This document shows, piece by piece, positions 8,554 to 15,519 of a stretch of DNA of 64,000 bases. The notes below the pieces were generated by a model. That model did not search any database. It worked only from the letters and a program-made list of their open reading frames with translations, and was not told the DNA's origin. The stretch spans positions 1-64,000 of the forward strand of contig JAEINK010000003.1 of assembly GCA_016342585.1 (NCBI GenBank). Direction: 5' to 3'. Source of the DNA: Spirochaetales bacterium (GTDB lineage: Bacteria > Spirochaetota > Spirochaetia > UBA9216). The translations under genes and the position numbers were made by a program. The number at the start of each line of letters is the position of its first letter. Positions within the stretch are counted from its first letter, which is position 1.

Positions 8554-9211
8554 TTAAAATATATTTTCGAGCAGTTTTTTATCTTCTATTCTAATACTTT
8601 TTTTGTTCTTTACTAATATTCCCTCGGATTCCATTTCCGATATGGCTCTGGAGACCGCTTCCCGGGAGCATCCTATTTTCCCTGCTAAACCGGTCACCGT
8701 AACAGGAAACTCGAATTTTTCTCTCCGTTTATTGGGAGAGGCTGTTGTGTGGAGGTGTTTTCCATATTCAGCGTGCTCAGCTGATAGAAGCGTATAGGCT
8801 ATCTTCTGTTTGACGGTTTTAAGTGACATTATCTCGATAGTATCCGTCAGGTGAGTCAGTTTTTTTGAAATGCCTGAAATAAAAGAGATCATTGCCTCTC
8901 TGTCTTCCAGATAATCCAGGAGCAGTGAGTATTCGACTTCAATAATCCTGGTATCTTTCGAGGCTATCAGCCATCCCGGATAGGGCTCCCCGGTAAAAAC
9001 AATCAGCTCCGCGAAGAGTTCTCCCGGGGTAAACTCTTTTATCACTATCTCCTTTCCTGAGGAAAGGAGATAGTGATAATCTGATTCTACCGGAAACAAC
9101 ATTCCCCAGAGCATGGCATTTTTCATGTGCATTATGAAGGGTTTCACCTTTTGTCAGGTTGATATGCTTTCCCCTGGCAAAAAGTGCTAACTCTTTTGAG
9201 TTTCTATCCAT
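8554..9211 (-). pseudogene. CRP/FNR-family regulator interrupted by a +1 frameshift
   Basis: Two overlapping frames together make one CRP/FNR protein of about 218 aa. The first frame (from ATG 9211) gives the N-terminus through NVVSGRIRLSLS. The second gives SSGKEIVIKEFTPGELFAEL onward to the winged helix GLAGKIGCSREAVSRAISEM and the stop at 8554. Joining them needs a +1 shift near 9059, exactly inside a 41-bp perfect inverted repeat (9039-9079). It is either a pseudogene, a programmed frameshift or a sequence error. It follows the second cupin by 13 bp and is convergent with the HcpR-like gene. Confidence 0.75.
9039..9079. repeat. 41-bp perfect inverted repeat inside the CRP/FNR gene
   Basis: Arms of 20 bp (9039-9058 and 9060-9079) flank a single central base at 9059, and every pair matches. 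It lies in coding sequence exactly where the reading frame of the CRP/FNR gene breaks. In mRNA it would form a hairpin with a near-zero loop. Confidence 0.9.
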
Positions 9212-9224
9212 GAAATCTATCTTA

Positions 9225-9548
9225 TCATGGCCGGGGTGTTTTTGCGAACAGAACCCTTAATGGGTTCTCATTGCTTTTATTTTCAATGGCGTGCGGAATA
9301 TTTTTTGGGCTTTCGATAATACAATCTTTGTCTGCCGCTTCACGCTCTTCTCCTACTTCGATCCATGCTTCTCCTGCCAGAATATAAAAGAAAACATCAA
9401 CCGGAGTTGTATGGGTATTAAGTCTTGCTCCGGGATCCAGGGTCAGATGCACCGCATGTGCCTCGGGTATACTGTAAATTTTCTGAGCCTGTACTCCAAT
9501 TTTGGTGGCAACAATTTCTCCATCGAATGCTTTGCTTATTTTCATCAT
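9225..9548 (-). CDS. Second cupin-domain protein
   Basis: Single-domain cupin of 106-107 aa (tandem ATG codons at 9548 and 9545), paralogous to the Hcp-operon cupin at 4973-5284. The core is LDPGARLNTHTTPVDVFFYI, followed by IPHAIENKS carrying the motif-2 His that the other copy lacks. Its start overlaps the stop of the small Fe-S reading frame (ATGATG), implying translational coupling. It is followed by the broken CRP/FNR gene. Function unknown. Confidence 0.78.
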   Translation of the reverse strand: MMKISKAFDGEIVATKIGVQAQKIYSIPEAHAVHLTLDPGARLNTHTTPVDVFFYILAGEAWIEVGEEREAADKDCIIESPKNIPHAIENKSNENPLRVLFAKTPRP

Positions 9549-9718
9549 TTCACTCCTGCTTTATTGGTCTTAAGGATAATACAATCCTTTATTTCTACTT
9601 TACCTTTTGAGGCGGCAATGGAAAATTCGGTACAGTCTGAATACCCTCATCCCCCGCAGTTTAGTCCCGGGAGGATGGATATGATAGTCTCCGGTCTCTG
9701 TTGCGGGAAAGGCCGCAT
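9545..9718 (-). CDS. Mini Fe-S protein with in-frame TGA at a cluster ligand (candidate selenoprotein)
   Basis: Read through one TGA (9647-9649), this frame encodes 57 aa that match the PF04060-type Fe-S motif found in RnfB and related proteins: ILPGLNCGG, TGA, GYSDCTEF, then a final Cys in KDC. The ligand spacing is C21-x2-[TGA24]-x4-C29-x16-C46, so the TGA falls exactly where a Cys is expected. The frame ends in a TGA overlapping the ATGATG of the cupin start, and begins at an ATG with a modest AGG upstream inside the permease remnant. Selenocysteine insertion is possible; a TGC/TGT-to-TGA nonsense mutation is the alternative. No clear SECIS stem-loop was found by eye. Confidence 0.5.
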
Positions 9719-9917
9719 AGACGGGACCTGCCGAGAAGGATCCTATGAGCAATGAAAGAAGACGTCCTTTAATGCCGGACCCATTTCCCAACCCTTTTCT
9801 TATGACTTCTGGTGGAACCCCGATGGTTATGAGAGCCGTTATGATGAGGACCGGTGGCAGGATCTGCAGCATCTCAATTAGGAATCCTGCTGTAAGAATA
9901 ATCATAATAAATGTCAT
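9600..9917 (-). pseudogene. Truncated small permease (two-component permease subunit type)
   Basis: The first 69 residues resemble small anaerobe permease subunits: a membrane segment, then LPPVLIITALITIGVPPEVI, GNGSGIKGRLLSLLIG and SFSAGPVYAAFP. In the family this last motif is normally followed by further helices, together about 150 aa. Here the frame instead runs out-of-frame over the mini Fe-S coding region, giving a hydrophilic 36-residue tail that resembles nothing. An internal deletion or +1 shift at about 9710 explains this. It is the first gene downstream of the CRP/FNR-type box at 9973-9988. Confidence 0.6.
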
Positions 9918-9950
9918 ATTTTCTCCTCCTTGAATTGGTAAGGAGAAAAT
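9918..9950 (-). promoter_or_regulatory. Leader hairpin masking the Shine-Dalgarno
   Basis: Perfect 10-bp arms (9918-9927 and 9941-9950) with a 13-nt loop lie directly upstream of the permease ATG. In the transcript the 3' arm contains part of the GGAGGAG Shine-Dalgarno, so pairing would block ribosome entry. The far arm overlaps the expected -10 region, so whether all of it is transcribed depends on the real start site. Confidence 0.45.
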
Positions 9951-9972
9951 ATCACTGAATGGTTTATCAGGA

Positions 9973-9988
9973 TGTGATATTTATCACA
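9973..9988. promoter_or_regulatory. CRP/FNR-type box upstream of the damaged operon
   Basis: TGTGATATTTATCACA fits TGTGA-N6-TCACA with perfect half-sites. On the minus strand a GATATT -10-like element at about 9947-9952 places the box near -40, as for a class II activator. It differs from the GTAAC-type palindrome before hcp, suggesting recognition by a different CRP/FNR protein, possibly the broken one in this operon. Confidence 0.7.
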
Positions 9989-10024
9989 TATTTAGATATA
10001 TTTTATTCGAGCCGGGTTTAACGC

Positions 10025-10042
10025 CCCACAGCTCACTGCGGG
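10025..10042. terminator. Possible terminator hairpin downstream of metA
   Basis: CCCACAG (10025-10031) pairs with CTGCGGG (10036-10042), one G-T pair, 4-nt loop. The T-rich tract (GTTTGTTGATTTTT) is on the plus-strand side, so orientation as a metA terminator is doubtful. Confidence 0.35.
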
Positions 10043-10077
10043 TTTGTTGATTTTTAGAATTTAAAGTGTAAAGTTGC

Positions 10078-10977
10078 CTATATCTTGTAGGGTGTTCTGA
10101 TATAAACGTCCTTAATCCATTGAGTAAAAAACTCCAGACCACCGCCCCGCCAGTTGTTTTTCGGATTTTTTACATCAAGATTCAGGGGGAGGGGAACATC
10201 CTTTCGGCCGGATGCCATATCCCTGTTGTATTCATTTACAAGCCTCTCGGTTTCATATTCCGGGTGCCCCAGGTGAATCATGAAGGATTGATCTGCGGAT
10301 TCAAAAATCACATAGCCTGCTTCATCAGAATGGGCCAGTAGATTTACCCTGCCGGCTTTCGCTTCCGCCTCAAGAACGTCATCATCTATTCCGGCATGCC
10401 GGGACTGGGGACACATGAACACATCATCCATATCTCCTGTTACCCTGTGGTTCCTGTCGATATTGTCTATGGGATAGACTCCAAAGAGCTTTTTATTATA
10501 GAGGAGCTTTTCTATCCCCATATAATAAGCCAGGGCCATACCACCCCAGCAAATCCCTAAGGTGGATGCAATTTTTTCTCGGGCATAATCGAGTATGGCG
10601 GTTAATTCATTCCAGAAGCGGACATCCTTGAAGGAGAGCTCCTCTACCGGAGCACCGGTAACAATGAGACCATCAAAACCGCGATCTTTTATCGCTTCAT
10701 CGAAGGTTGTATACACATCATCAAGATGCTCCTTGCTTGTGCTTTTATAAGAGTGGGTTTTTAATCTGATCCACACCGGTTCAATTTGGAGGACCGATCT
10801 TCCGATGGGAAAGAGGAGGTTGTATTCATAGGTGTTTGCCACGGGCATTATGTTCAGGATCCCGATTCGGAGAGGACGGATATCCTGTTTCTGTGCTTCA
10901 AAGGCGGACATGCAGTGAACCCGGGCTTCCTGAAGTGCTTTTCGCGCGTGATAATCGTCGGGTACTATTATTGCCAT
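10078..10977 (-). CDS. metA: Homoserine O-acetyltransferase, MetA family
   Basis: MetA-type homoserine acyltransferase, 299 aa, first committed step of methionine synthesis. The nucleophile is C143 in LGICWGGMA, and the His/Glu pair is H238/E240 in LGHPEYE. At the acyl-specificity site (E. coli 111) the sequence reads GAPVEELSF with Glu112, the residue shown in Bacillus MetA to favour acetyl-CoA; E. coli has Gly there for succinyl-CoA. It is therefore predicted to make O-acetylhomoserine, matching the adjacent sulfhydrylase. It starts 19 bp after the metY stop and is probably in one operon with it. Confidence 0.94.
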   Translation of the reverse strand: MAIIVPDDYHARKALQEARVHCMSAFEAQKQDIRPLRIGILNIMPVANTYEYNLLFPIGRSVLQIEPVWIRLKTHSYKSTSKEHLDDVYTTFDEAIKDRGFDGLIVTGAPVEELSFKDVRFWNELTAILDYAREKIASTLGICWGGMALAYYMGIEKLLYNKKLFGVYPIDNIDRNHRVTGDMDDVFMCPQSRHAGIDDDVLEAEAKAGRVNLLAHSDEAGYVIFESADQSFMIHLGHPEYETERLVNEYNRDMASGRKDVPLPLNLDVKNPKNNWRGGGLEFFTQWIKDVYIRTPYKI

Positions 10978-10996
10978 GATTTATCCTTCTTTTTTT

Positions 10997-12268
10997 CTAT
11001 TGTAGAGCCTGATCGATATCGGCCAGGATATCGTCAATATCTTCAATGCCCACTGACATTCTCACTAAATCTGGTGATATCCCTCCGGAGGCCTGCTGTT
11101 CCTCTGAGAGTTGTGAATGGGTTGTGCTCGCCGGATGTATCGCCAGGGATTTGGCGTCTCCCACGTTTGCCAGGTGGGAAATGAGTTTCAGATTATTGAT
11201 GAAAGCGGCACCGCCCTTTTTTCCTTCCTTAACCCCGAAAACAACCATTCCCCCGAATCCGTTTTTAAACTGTTCAGTGGCTATCGGATAGGCCGGGTCA
11301 TCCTCCAGGCCCGGGTACCTTACCCAGCTGACCTGTGGGTGCTTCTTTAAGTGTTGGGCCACCTTCATGGCATTCTCACAGTGACGCTCCATCCTCAAAG
11401 CCAGGGTTTCAATCCCCTGTAGAAACATCCAGGCGTTATCCGGGCTGACACAGGCCCCAAGGTTCCTTAAAGGAACAAGCCGCATGCGAAGGGCAAAAGC
11501 CAGTGGATTCAAATCCCCAAGGTCCCTGGCGAATCTCAAATTATGGTAGGAGCCATCAGGCTGATTGTACAGTCTGAATTTGTCATCGGTCCAGTCAAAT
11601 TTACCACTGTCCACCACAATCCCCCCGATGCCCGTACCATGCCCCCCCATCCATTTGGAGAGTGAGTGAATGACAATATGGGCGCCATGTTCAATCGGCC
11701 GGAAGAGGTAGGGTGTTGTAAAGGTTGAATCTACCGCCAGGGGGATATTATGTCTTTTGCCAATTTCGGCAATCGCCTTGATATTGGCCACATCCAGGGA
11801 GGGGTTCCCGATCACTTCTGTATAGAGAAGCCTTGTTTTACTTGTTATGGCTTTCTCAAACTCTTCGGGATCTATGGGGTTAACAAATCTGACCTTTATG
11901 CCGAATTCGGGAAGGATATCATTAAACATGGTGTAACTTCCACCGTAAAGATTGGATGCTGAGACGATTTCATCGCCATGTCCACAAACATTTATGGCTG
12001 TATAAAAGACCCCGGAGGTCCCCGAGGCTAAGGCCACCGCAGCGGCACCACCCTCAAGTTCAGCAACCCTCTTTTCCAGAACATCCTGAGTGGGATTCTG
12101 AAGCCTTGTATAAATATTACCCAACTCTTTCAGGGCGAAGAGATTAGAGGCGTGATCTGTATCCTTAAACATATAGGCAGTTGTTCTGTGGAGGGGGACT
12201 CCCCTTGATCCTGTTTCATCTATAACGGATCCTGCATGCAGTACTTTTGTATCAAATTTATATTCCAT
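10997..12268 (-). CDS. metY: O-acetylhomoserine sulfhydrylase MetY
   Basis: PLP-dependent Cys/Met metabolism enzyme that converts O-acetylhomoserine and sulfide to homocysteine. Visible are TRLQNPTQDVLEKRVAELEG near the N-terminus, the ALASGTSGVFY phosphate-binding region and the Schiff-base Lys in HSLSKWMGGHG. Length 423 aa fits the long MetY subgroup rather than MetB/MetC. ATG 12268 is chosen because GGGAGG lies 4-5 nt upstream; an ATG at 12289 has no such site. With metA it forms a direct-sulfhydrylation pathway. No S-box or other riboswitch was recognised in the 190-bp upstream region. Confidence 0.94.
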   Translation of the reverse strand: MEYKFDTKVLHAGSVIDETGSRGVPLHRTTAYMFKDTDHASNLFALKELGNIYTRLQNPTQDVLEKRVAELEGGAAAVALASGTSGVFYTAINVCGHGDEIVSASNLYGGSYTMFNDILPEFGIKVRFVNPIDPEEFEKAITSKTRLLYTEVIGNPSLDVANIKAIAEIGKRHNIPLAVDSTFTTPYLFRPIEHGAHIVIHSLSKWMGGHGTGIGGIVVDSGKFDWTDDKFRLYNQPDGSYHNLRFARDLGDLNPLAFALRMRLVPLRNLGACVSPDNAWMFLQGIETLALRMERHCENAMKVAQHLKKHPQVSWVRYPGLEDDPAYPIATEQFKNGFGGMVVFGVKEGKKGGAAFINNLKLISHLANVGDAKSLAIHPASTTHSQLSEEQQASGGISPDLVRMSVGIEDIDDILADIDQALQ

Positions 12269-12460
12269 TCCGGCCTCCCTGTTTTTCATACCTTACTAAA
12301 GTAATAAAGATTAACCGACTATGCAAATTATTCCGTTTTAAATGTACCATTCAGATCATAGTCAGAGCCTCTCTCTATTTATAACCAAAATGGCATTAAA
12401 AATCTAAAAGAAAAGTGCCTTTTTGGAGAAATATTATTAGACTATCAGGAGAGGTAAACA

Positions 12461-13519
12461 ATGGAGAAGAAAATGGAGAGAATAAGAATAGCGTTTTTTG
12501 ATACCAAAAAGTATGACTCGGACTCTTTTTCGGGAACAAATAAGAATTATGGATTTGAGATAAAATATTTCAAATCTCATCTCACAATTGATAATGCTCT
12601 CCTTACCAGGGGTTTTAATGTTGTCTGTGTTTTCGTTAATGATACGATAGATGAAGATGTTCTTAATATTCTGATAGAGAATGGTGTTGAACTCATAGCT
12701 CTACGGTGTGCCGGATATAATAATGTGGATATTTCTTATGCCTATGAGAAGATCCATGTTGTTCGTGTTCCCGCCTACTCACCCTATGCTGTTGCCGAGC
12801 ATGCGGCGGCTCTGATCTTATCCTTGAACCGGAAGATTCATAAGGCCTACTCCCGCACAAGGGAGAGTAATTTTAATATTGCCGGTCTTGAAGGTTTTGA
12901 TCTCCATGGGAAGACTGCCGGTGTTATCGGGGCGGGAAAAATCGGCCGGATTATGATTGGAATACTTAAAGGTTTCGGGATGAACCTTCTGGTTTTTGAT
13001 CACTATAAAGACCAGGAGTATGCCAAAGCGATTGGATTTAAATATGCAGAACTTGATGAGATCTTCGGGGAGTCTGATATTATTACTCTTCATTGTCCTT
13101 TAACTGCGGAAACTCATCATATGATTAATAAAGAATCGATTAAAAAGATGAAGGAGGGGGTCATGCTGATCAACACCAGCCGTGGACATCTGATCGATAC
13201 AAAAAGTTTGATTAAAGGTCTAAAATCTGGAAAAATAGGATCAGCCGGACTTGATGTGTATGAAGAAGAGGCCAATTATTTCTTTGAGGATTTTTCCGGG
13301 TCCATGGTTACCGATGATCAGCTGGCCAGGCTTCTAACTTTCAATAATGTTATTGTAACATCCCACCAGGCATTCCTTACTACTGAGGCTTTATCCAATA
13401 TTGCTTCAACTACCCTGGGAAATATCAAGGAGTATTTTGATGGAGGACCTCTGGTGAATGAAATCTGTTATAAATGCGGAAAAGATTGCCTGAAAAAGAG
13501 AGGTGAGCGATGTTTTTGA
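12461..13519 (+). CDS. ldhA: D-lactate dehydrogenase (D-2-hydroxyacid dehydrogenase) with Cys-rich tail
   Basis: D-isomer-specific 2-hydroxyacid dehydrogenase, 352 aa, reducing pyruvate to D-lactate with NADH in fermentation. The NAD motif is GVIGAGKIGRIM; catalytic residues are Arg in NTSRGHLID, Glu in LDVYEEEA and His in TSHQAFLT. The C-terminal tail reads CYKCGKDCLKKRGERC, a four-cysteine cluster that could bind metal. AGGAGAGG lies upstream of ATG 12461; ATG 12473 is a second candidate. It is divergent from metY across about 190 bp. Confidence 0.9.
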   Translation: MEKKMERIRIAFFDTKKYDSDSFSGTNKNYGFEIKYFKSHLTIDNALLTRGFNVVCVFVNDTIDEDVLNILIENGVELIALRCAGYNNVDISYAYEKIHVVRVPAYSPYAVAEHAAALILSLNRKIHKAYSRTRESNFNIAGLEGFDLHGKTAGVIGAGKIGRIMIGILKGFGMNLLVFDHYKDQEYAKAIGFKYAELDEIFGESDIITLHCPLTAETHHMINKESIKKMKEGVMLINTSRGHLIDTKSLIKGLKSGKIGSAGLDVYEEEANYFFEDFSGSMVTDDQLARLLTFNNVIVTSHQAFLTTEALSNIASTTLGNIKEYFDGGPLVNEICYKCGKDCLKKRGERCF

Positions 13520-13572
13520 AAGAATTCTTTTGCTCCTTAAAGTTAATGGGATCCTGATCCGAAATTATAAGG

Positions 13573-14949
13573 GTGAAATCTACAAAATTTGATAATGCAA
13601 TAAAATCGGTATTTATTAAGATCTGGAATCTGAAAATCCATCCCCAGGGTAACTTTAAAGTTTTCTGGGAGGCATTTGTACTTCTCCTCACCCTTATCAT
13701 GACAATCATCGCCCCTTTAATGGTTGTTTTTGAAATTCCAAGTAAAGGCCCATTTCTTGTCTTCGATCTGATTCTAACTACTTTTTTTACCATAGATATT
13801 TATGTGAATTTTCATACTTCCCTTCTTGTGAAAAGAAAGGAGATTCATGACCGGAAAAAAATAGCCAAAGAGTACCTTAAAGGGTGGTTCTGGATTGATC
13901 TTTTTGCTACGGTTCCTTTACACCTGATTTTCGGCATTTCATCCTTTGTCATGTTGAATCGAATCCTGCGATTCACCAGACTCTTCCGGCTGGTTAAGTT
14001 ATTTTCTTCATCAAGTACAAAGACCCTGAAGCGTATCAGGGAGCTGCCGTTTATTAATCCAAGCATAATGCGGCTTCTTTTGATGGTTTTTCTTCTTCTT
14101 ATCGCAGGACATCTTATCGCCTGTGGATGGATGTTCATTTCCGGAAACCCGGATAATCTGGATTCCAATTCCAGGTATATTGAAGCCTACTACTGGACTC
14201 TGACGACCTTGACGACAATTGGCTATGGTGATATATCTCCCAAAACCAATACCCTACGTATCTACGTTATGTTTATCCAGCTCATTGGAGCGGGTATGTA
14301 TGGTTTTATTATTGGTAATATTGCCAACCTTATTTCTAACATTGATGTGGCCAAGACCCAGTACAAGGAGAAGGTGGATCGGATCAATACCTTTCTGAAA
14401 TATAAAAATATTCCCCTTGCTATGCAGAAAAGGATTAATGACTATTATGAGTATCTCTGGGATAATCGAAGGGGGTATGATGAATCTTCGGTTTTATCGG
14501 ATCTGCCGAAAAGTCTGAAAACTACTGTCTCGCTGTTTCTTAACAGGGAGATCATAGAGAAGGTTCCATTATTTAAAGGTGCATCCGATGAATTCCTCAC
14601 AGAACTTATACTCACCCTTGAGCCCGTAATCTATACGCCGGGAGATTACGTAATGAAGAAGGGGGAGATGGGGTTTGACATGTTCTTTATCAGTAAAGGA
14701 TCTGTTGATGTTGTCTCTGAAGATGAAAAGATCGTCTATGCAACCCTTACGGATGGGGCGTTCTTCGGAGAGATTGCCCTGTTGCTCTCTACACCCCGTA
14801 CAGCCACCATCAAGGCCAAGGATTATTGTGATCTCTATTCACTTCACAAGGATACATTTCAGAAAATTCTCCAGCGTTATCCCGATTTTGCCCAGTCTAT
14901 TGAGGAGGAAGCGATCCGGAGAAAAGATGAACTTGATAAGCAGGGGTGA
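13573..14949 (+). CDS. Voltage-gated-type K+ channel with cyclic-nucleotide-binding domain
   Basis: Inner-membrane channel of the CNG/HCN-like family, 458 aa. Six membrane helices are visible, including an S4-like segment with spaced Arg residues (MLNRILRFTRLFRLVKLF, about 125-142) and the pore TLTTIGYGD ending at residue 220, a K+-selectivity filter. After S6 comes a C-linker and a cyclic-nucleotide domain (about 330-440) with FGEIALL and PRTATIKA, the intact phosphate-binding cassette, so cAMP or cGMP binding is likely. The start is GTG 13573; the Shine-Dalgarno is weak. It may be co-transcribed with ldhA (53-bp gap). Confidence 0.88.
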   Translation: MKSTKFDNAIKSVFIKIWNLKIHPQGNFKVFWEAFVLLLTLIMTIIAPLMVVFEIPSKGPFLVFDLILTTFFTIDIYVNFHTSLLVKRKEIHDRKKIAKEYLKGWFWIDLFATVPLHLIFGISSFVMLNRILRFTRLFRLVKLFSSSSTKTLKRIRELPFINPSIMRLLLMVFLLLIAGHLIACGWMFISGNPDNLDSNSRYIEAYYWTLTTLTTIGYGDISPKTNTLRIYVMFIQLIGAGMYGFIIGNIANLISNIDVAKTQYKEKVDRINTFLKYKNIPLAMQKRINDYYEYLWDNRRGYDESSVLSDLPKSLKTTVSLFLNREIIEKVPLFKGASDEFLTELILTLEPVIYTPGDYVMKKGEMGFDMFFISKGSVDVVSEDEKIVYATLTDGAFFGEIALLLSTPRTATIKAKDYCDLYSLHKDTFQKILQRYPDFAQSIEEEAIRRKDELDKQG

Positions 14950-14978
14950 TAAAAAACAGCTTGATTAAGTCTGGCTGG

Positions 14979-15404
14979 TTAGAAAAGCTCTTCGCTGACA
15001 ATTGTCAAACTATCTAGAAACTTTCTCTGATCCTCGTCGCTCCACTCTTTTTTCCGCTTAAAAAACGCATTTTTCATCTGCTCCAGGCTTTTTTCGACTT
15101 TGGATTTTCCTTCCTCTGTGAGAGATAATTCGACAATTCGTCTGTCATCAGCCCCTTGGGATTTATGAACAAGATTGATTTGCGTCAGTTTTTTTACCTC
15201 TCTGCTGGTGTTCGGCATATTCATATTCATACATTCACTTAGGGAGCTTAAGGTTTTTGGCGTGGAAAAATAGAGGATTCGCATAAGATTATGCTGAAGA
15301 GGGGTGAGTTCATCCCTCTCTACCAGGGTTGAAAGGGATTGTTCAAGGTTGTGAATGTCCGAAATAAAGGCTGCTGTGGCATAGAAAATTTGATCTTTAT
15401 CCAT
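14979..15404 (-). CDS. MarR-family transcriptional regulator
   Basis: About 141 aa with a winged helix: LTPLQHNLMRILYF, a recognition helix around MPNTSREVKKLTQ, and the wing motif GADDRRIVELSLTEEGK. ATG 15404 is chosen because the extended frame to 15446 would run through the operator palindrome. It is divergent from a quinone-reductase-like gene. The 12-bp-arm palindrome upstream (15418-15447) is the probable binding site for autorepression and control of the divergent gene. Ligand unknown; quinones, phenolics or oxidants are typical for MarR/QorR-like pairs. Confidence 0.86.
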   Translation of the reverse strand: MDKDQIFYATAAFISDIHNLEQSLSTLVERDELTPLQHNLMRILYFSTPKTLSSLSECMNMNMPNTSREVKKLTQINLVHKSQGADDRRIVELSLTEEGKSKVEKSLEQMKNAFFKRKKEWSDEDQRKFLDSLTIVSEELF

Positions 15405-15417
15405 TGGGTAATGATAT

Positions 15418-15447
15418 AATGATAATTGTAAAATAACAATTATCATT
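15418..15447. promoter_or_regulatory. MarR operator palindrome
   Basis: AATGATAATTGT (15418-15429) and its exact reverse complement (15436-15447) are separated by AAAATA. A related half-site TAATTATCA follows at 15451-15459, just before the -35 of the divergent gene. Confidence 0.75.
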
Positions 15448-15460
15448 TAATAATTATCAA

Positions 15461-15489
15461 TTGACAATAAAAAATATTTTCATTATATT
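15461..15489 (+). promoter_or_regulatory. Sigma70-type promoter of the quinone-reductase gene
   Basis: -35 TTGACA (15461-15466), 17-bp spacer, -10 TATATT (15484-15489). It lies directly downstream of the MarR palindrome, so bound MarR would hinder polymerase. Confidence 0.8.
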
Positions 15490-15519
15490 TATCATATGAC
15501 AAGTAATAAGGAGGATGTA

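Noticed and set aside
9647-9690. Stem GGTA/TACC just after the TGA as a SECIS element
   Set aside because: Only four pairs, and the loop lacks the G/GU features of bacterial SECIS at the right distance; not enough to support the selenocysteine claim.
9291-9755. Plus-strand open frame over the cupin and permease remnant
   Set aside because: Cys/Phe-rich shadow frame; the minus-strand genes have family motifs and coupled starts.
12269-12460. Possible SAM (S-box) riboswitch before metY
   Set aside because: The region is AT-rich without the conserved S-box core or a terminator/antiterminator pair.
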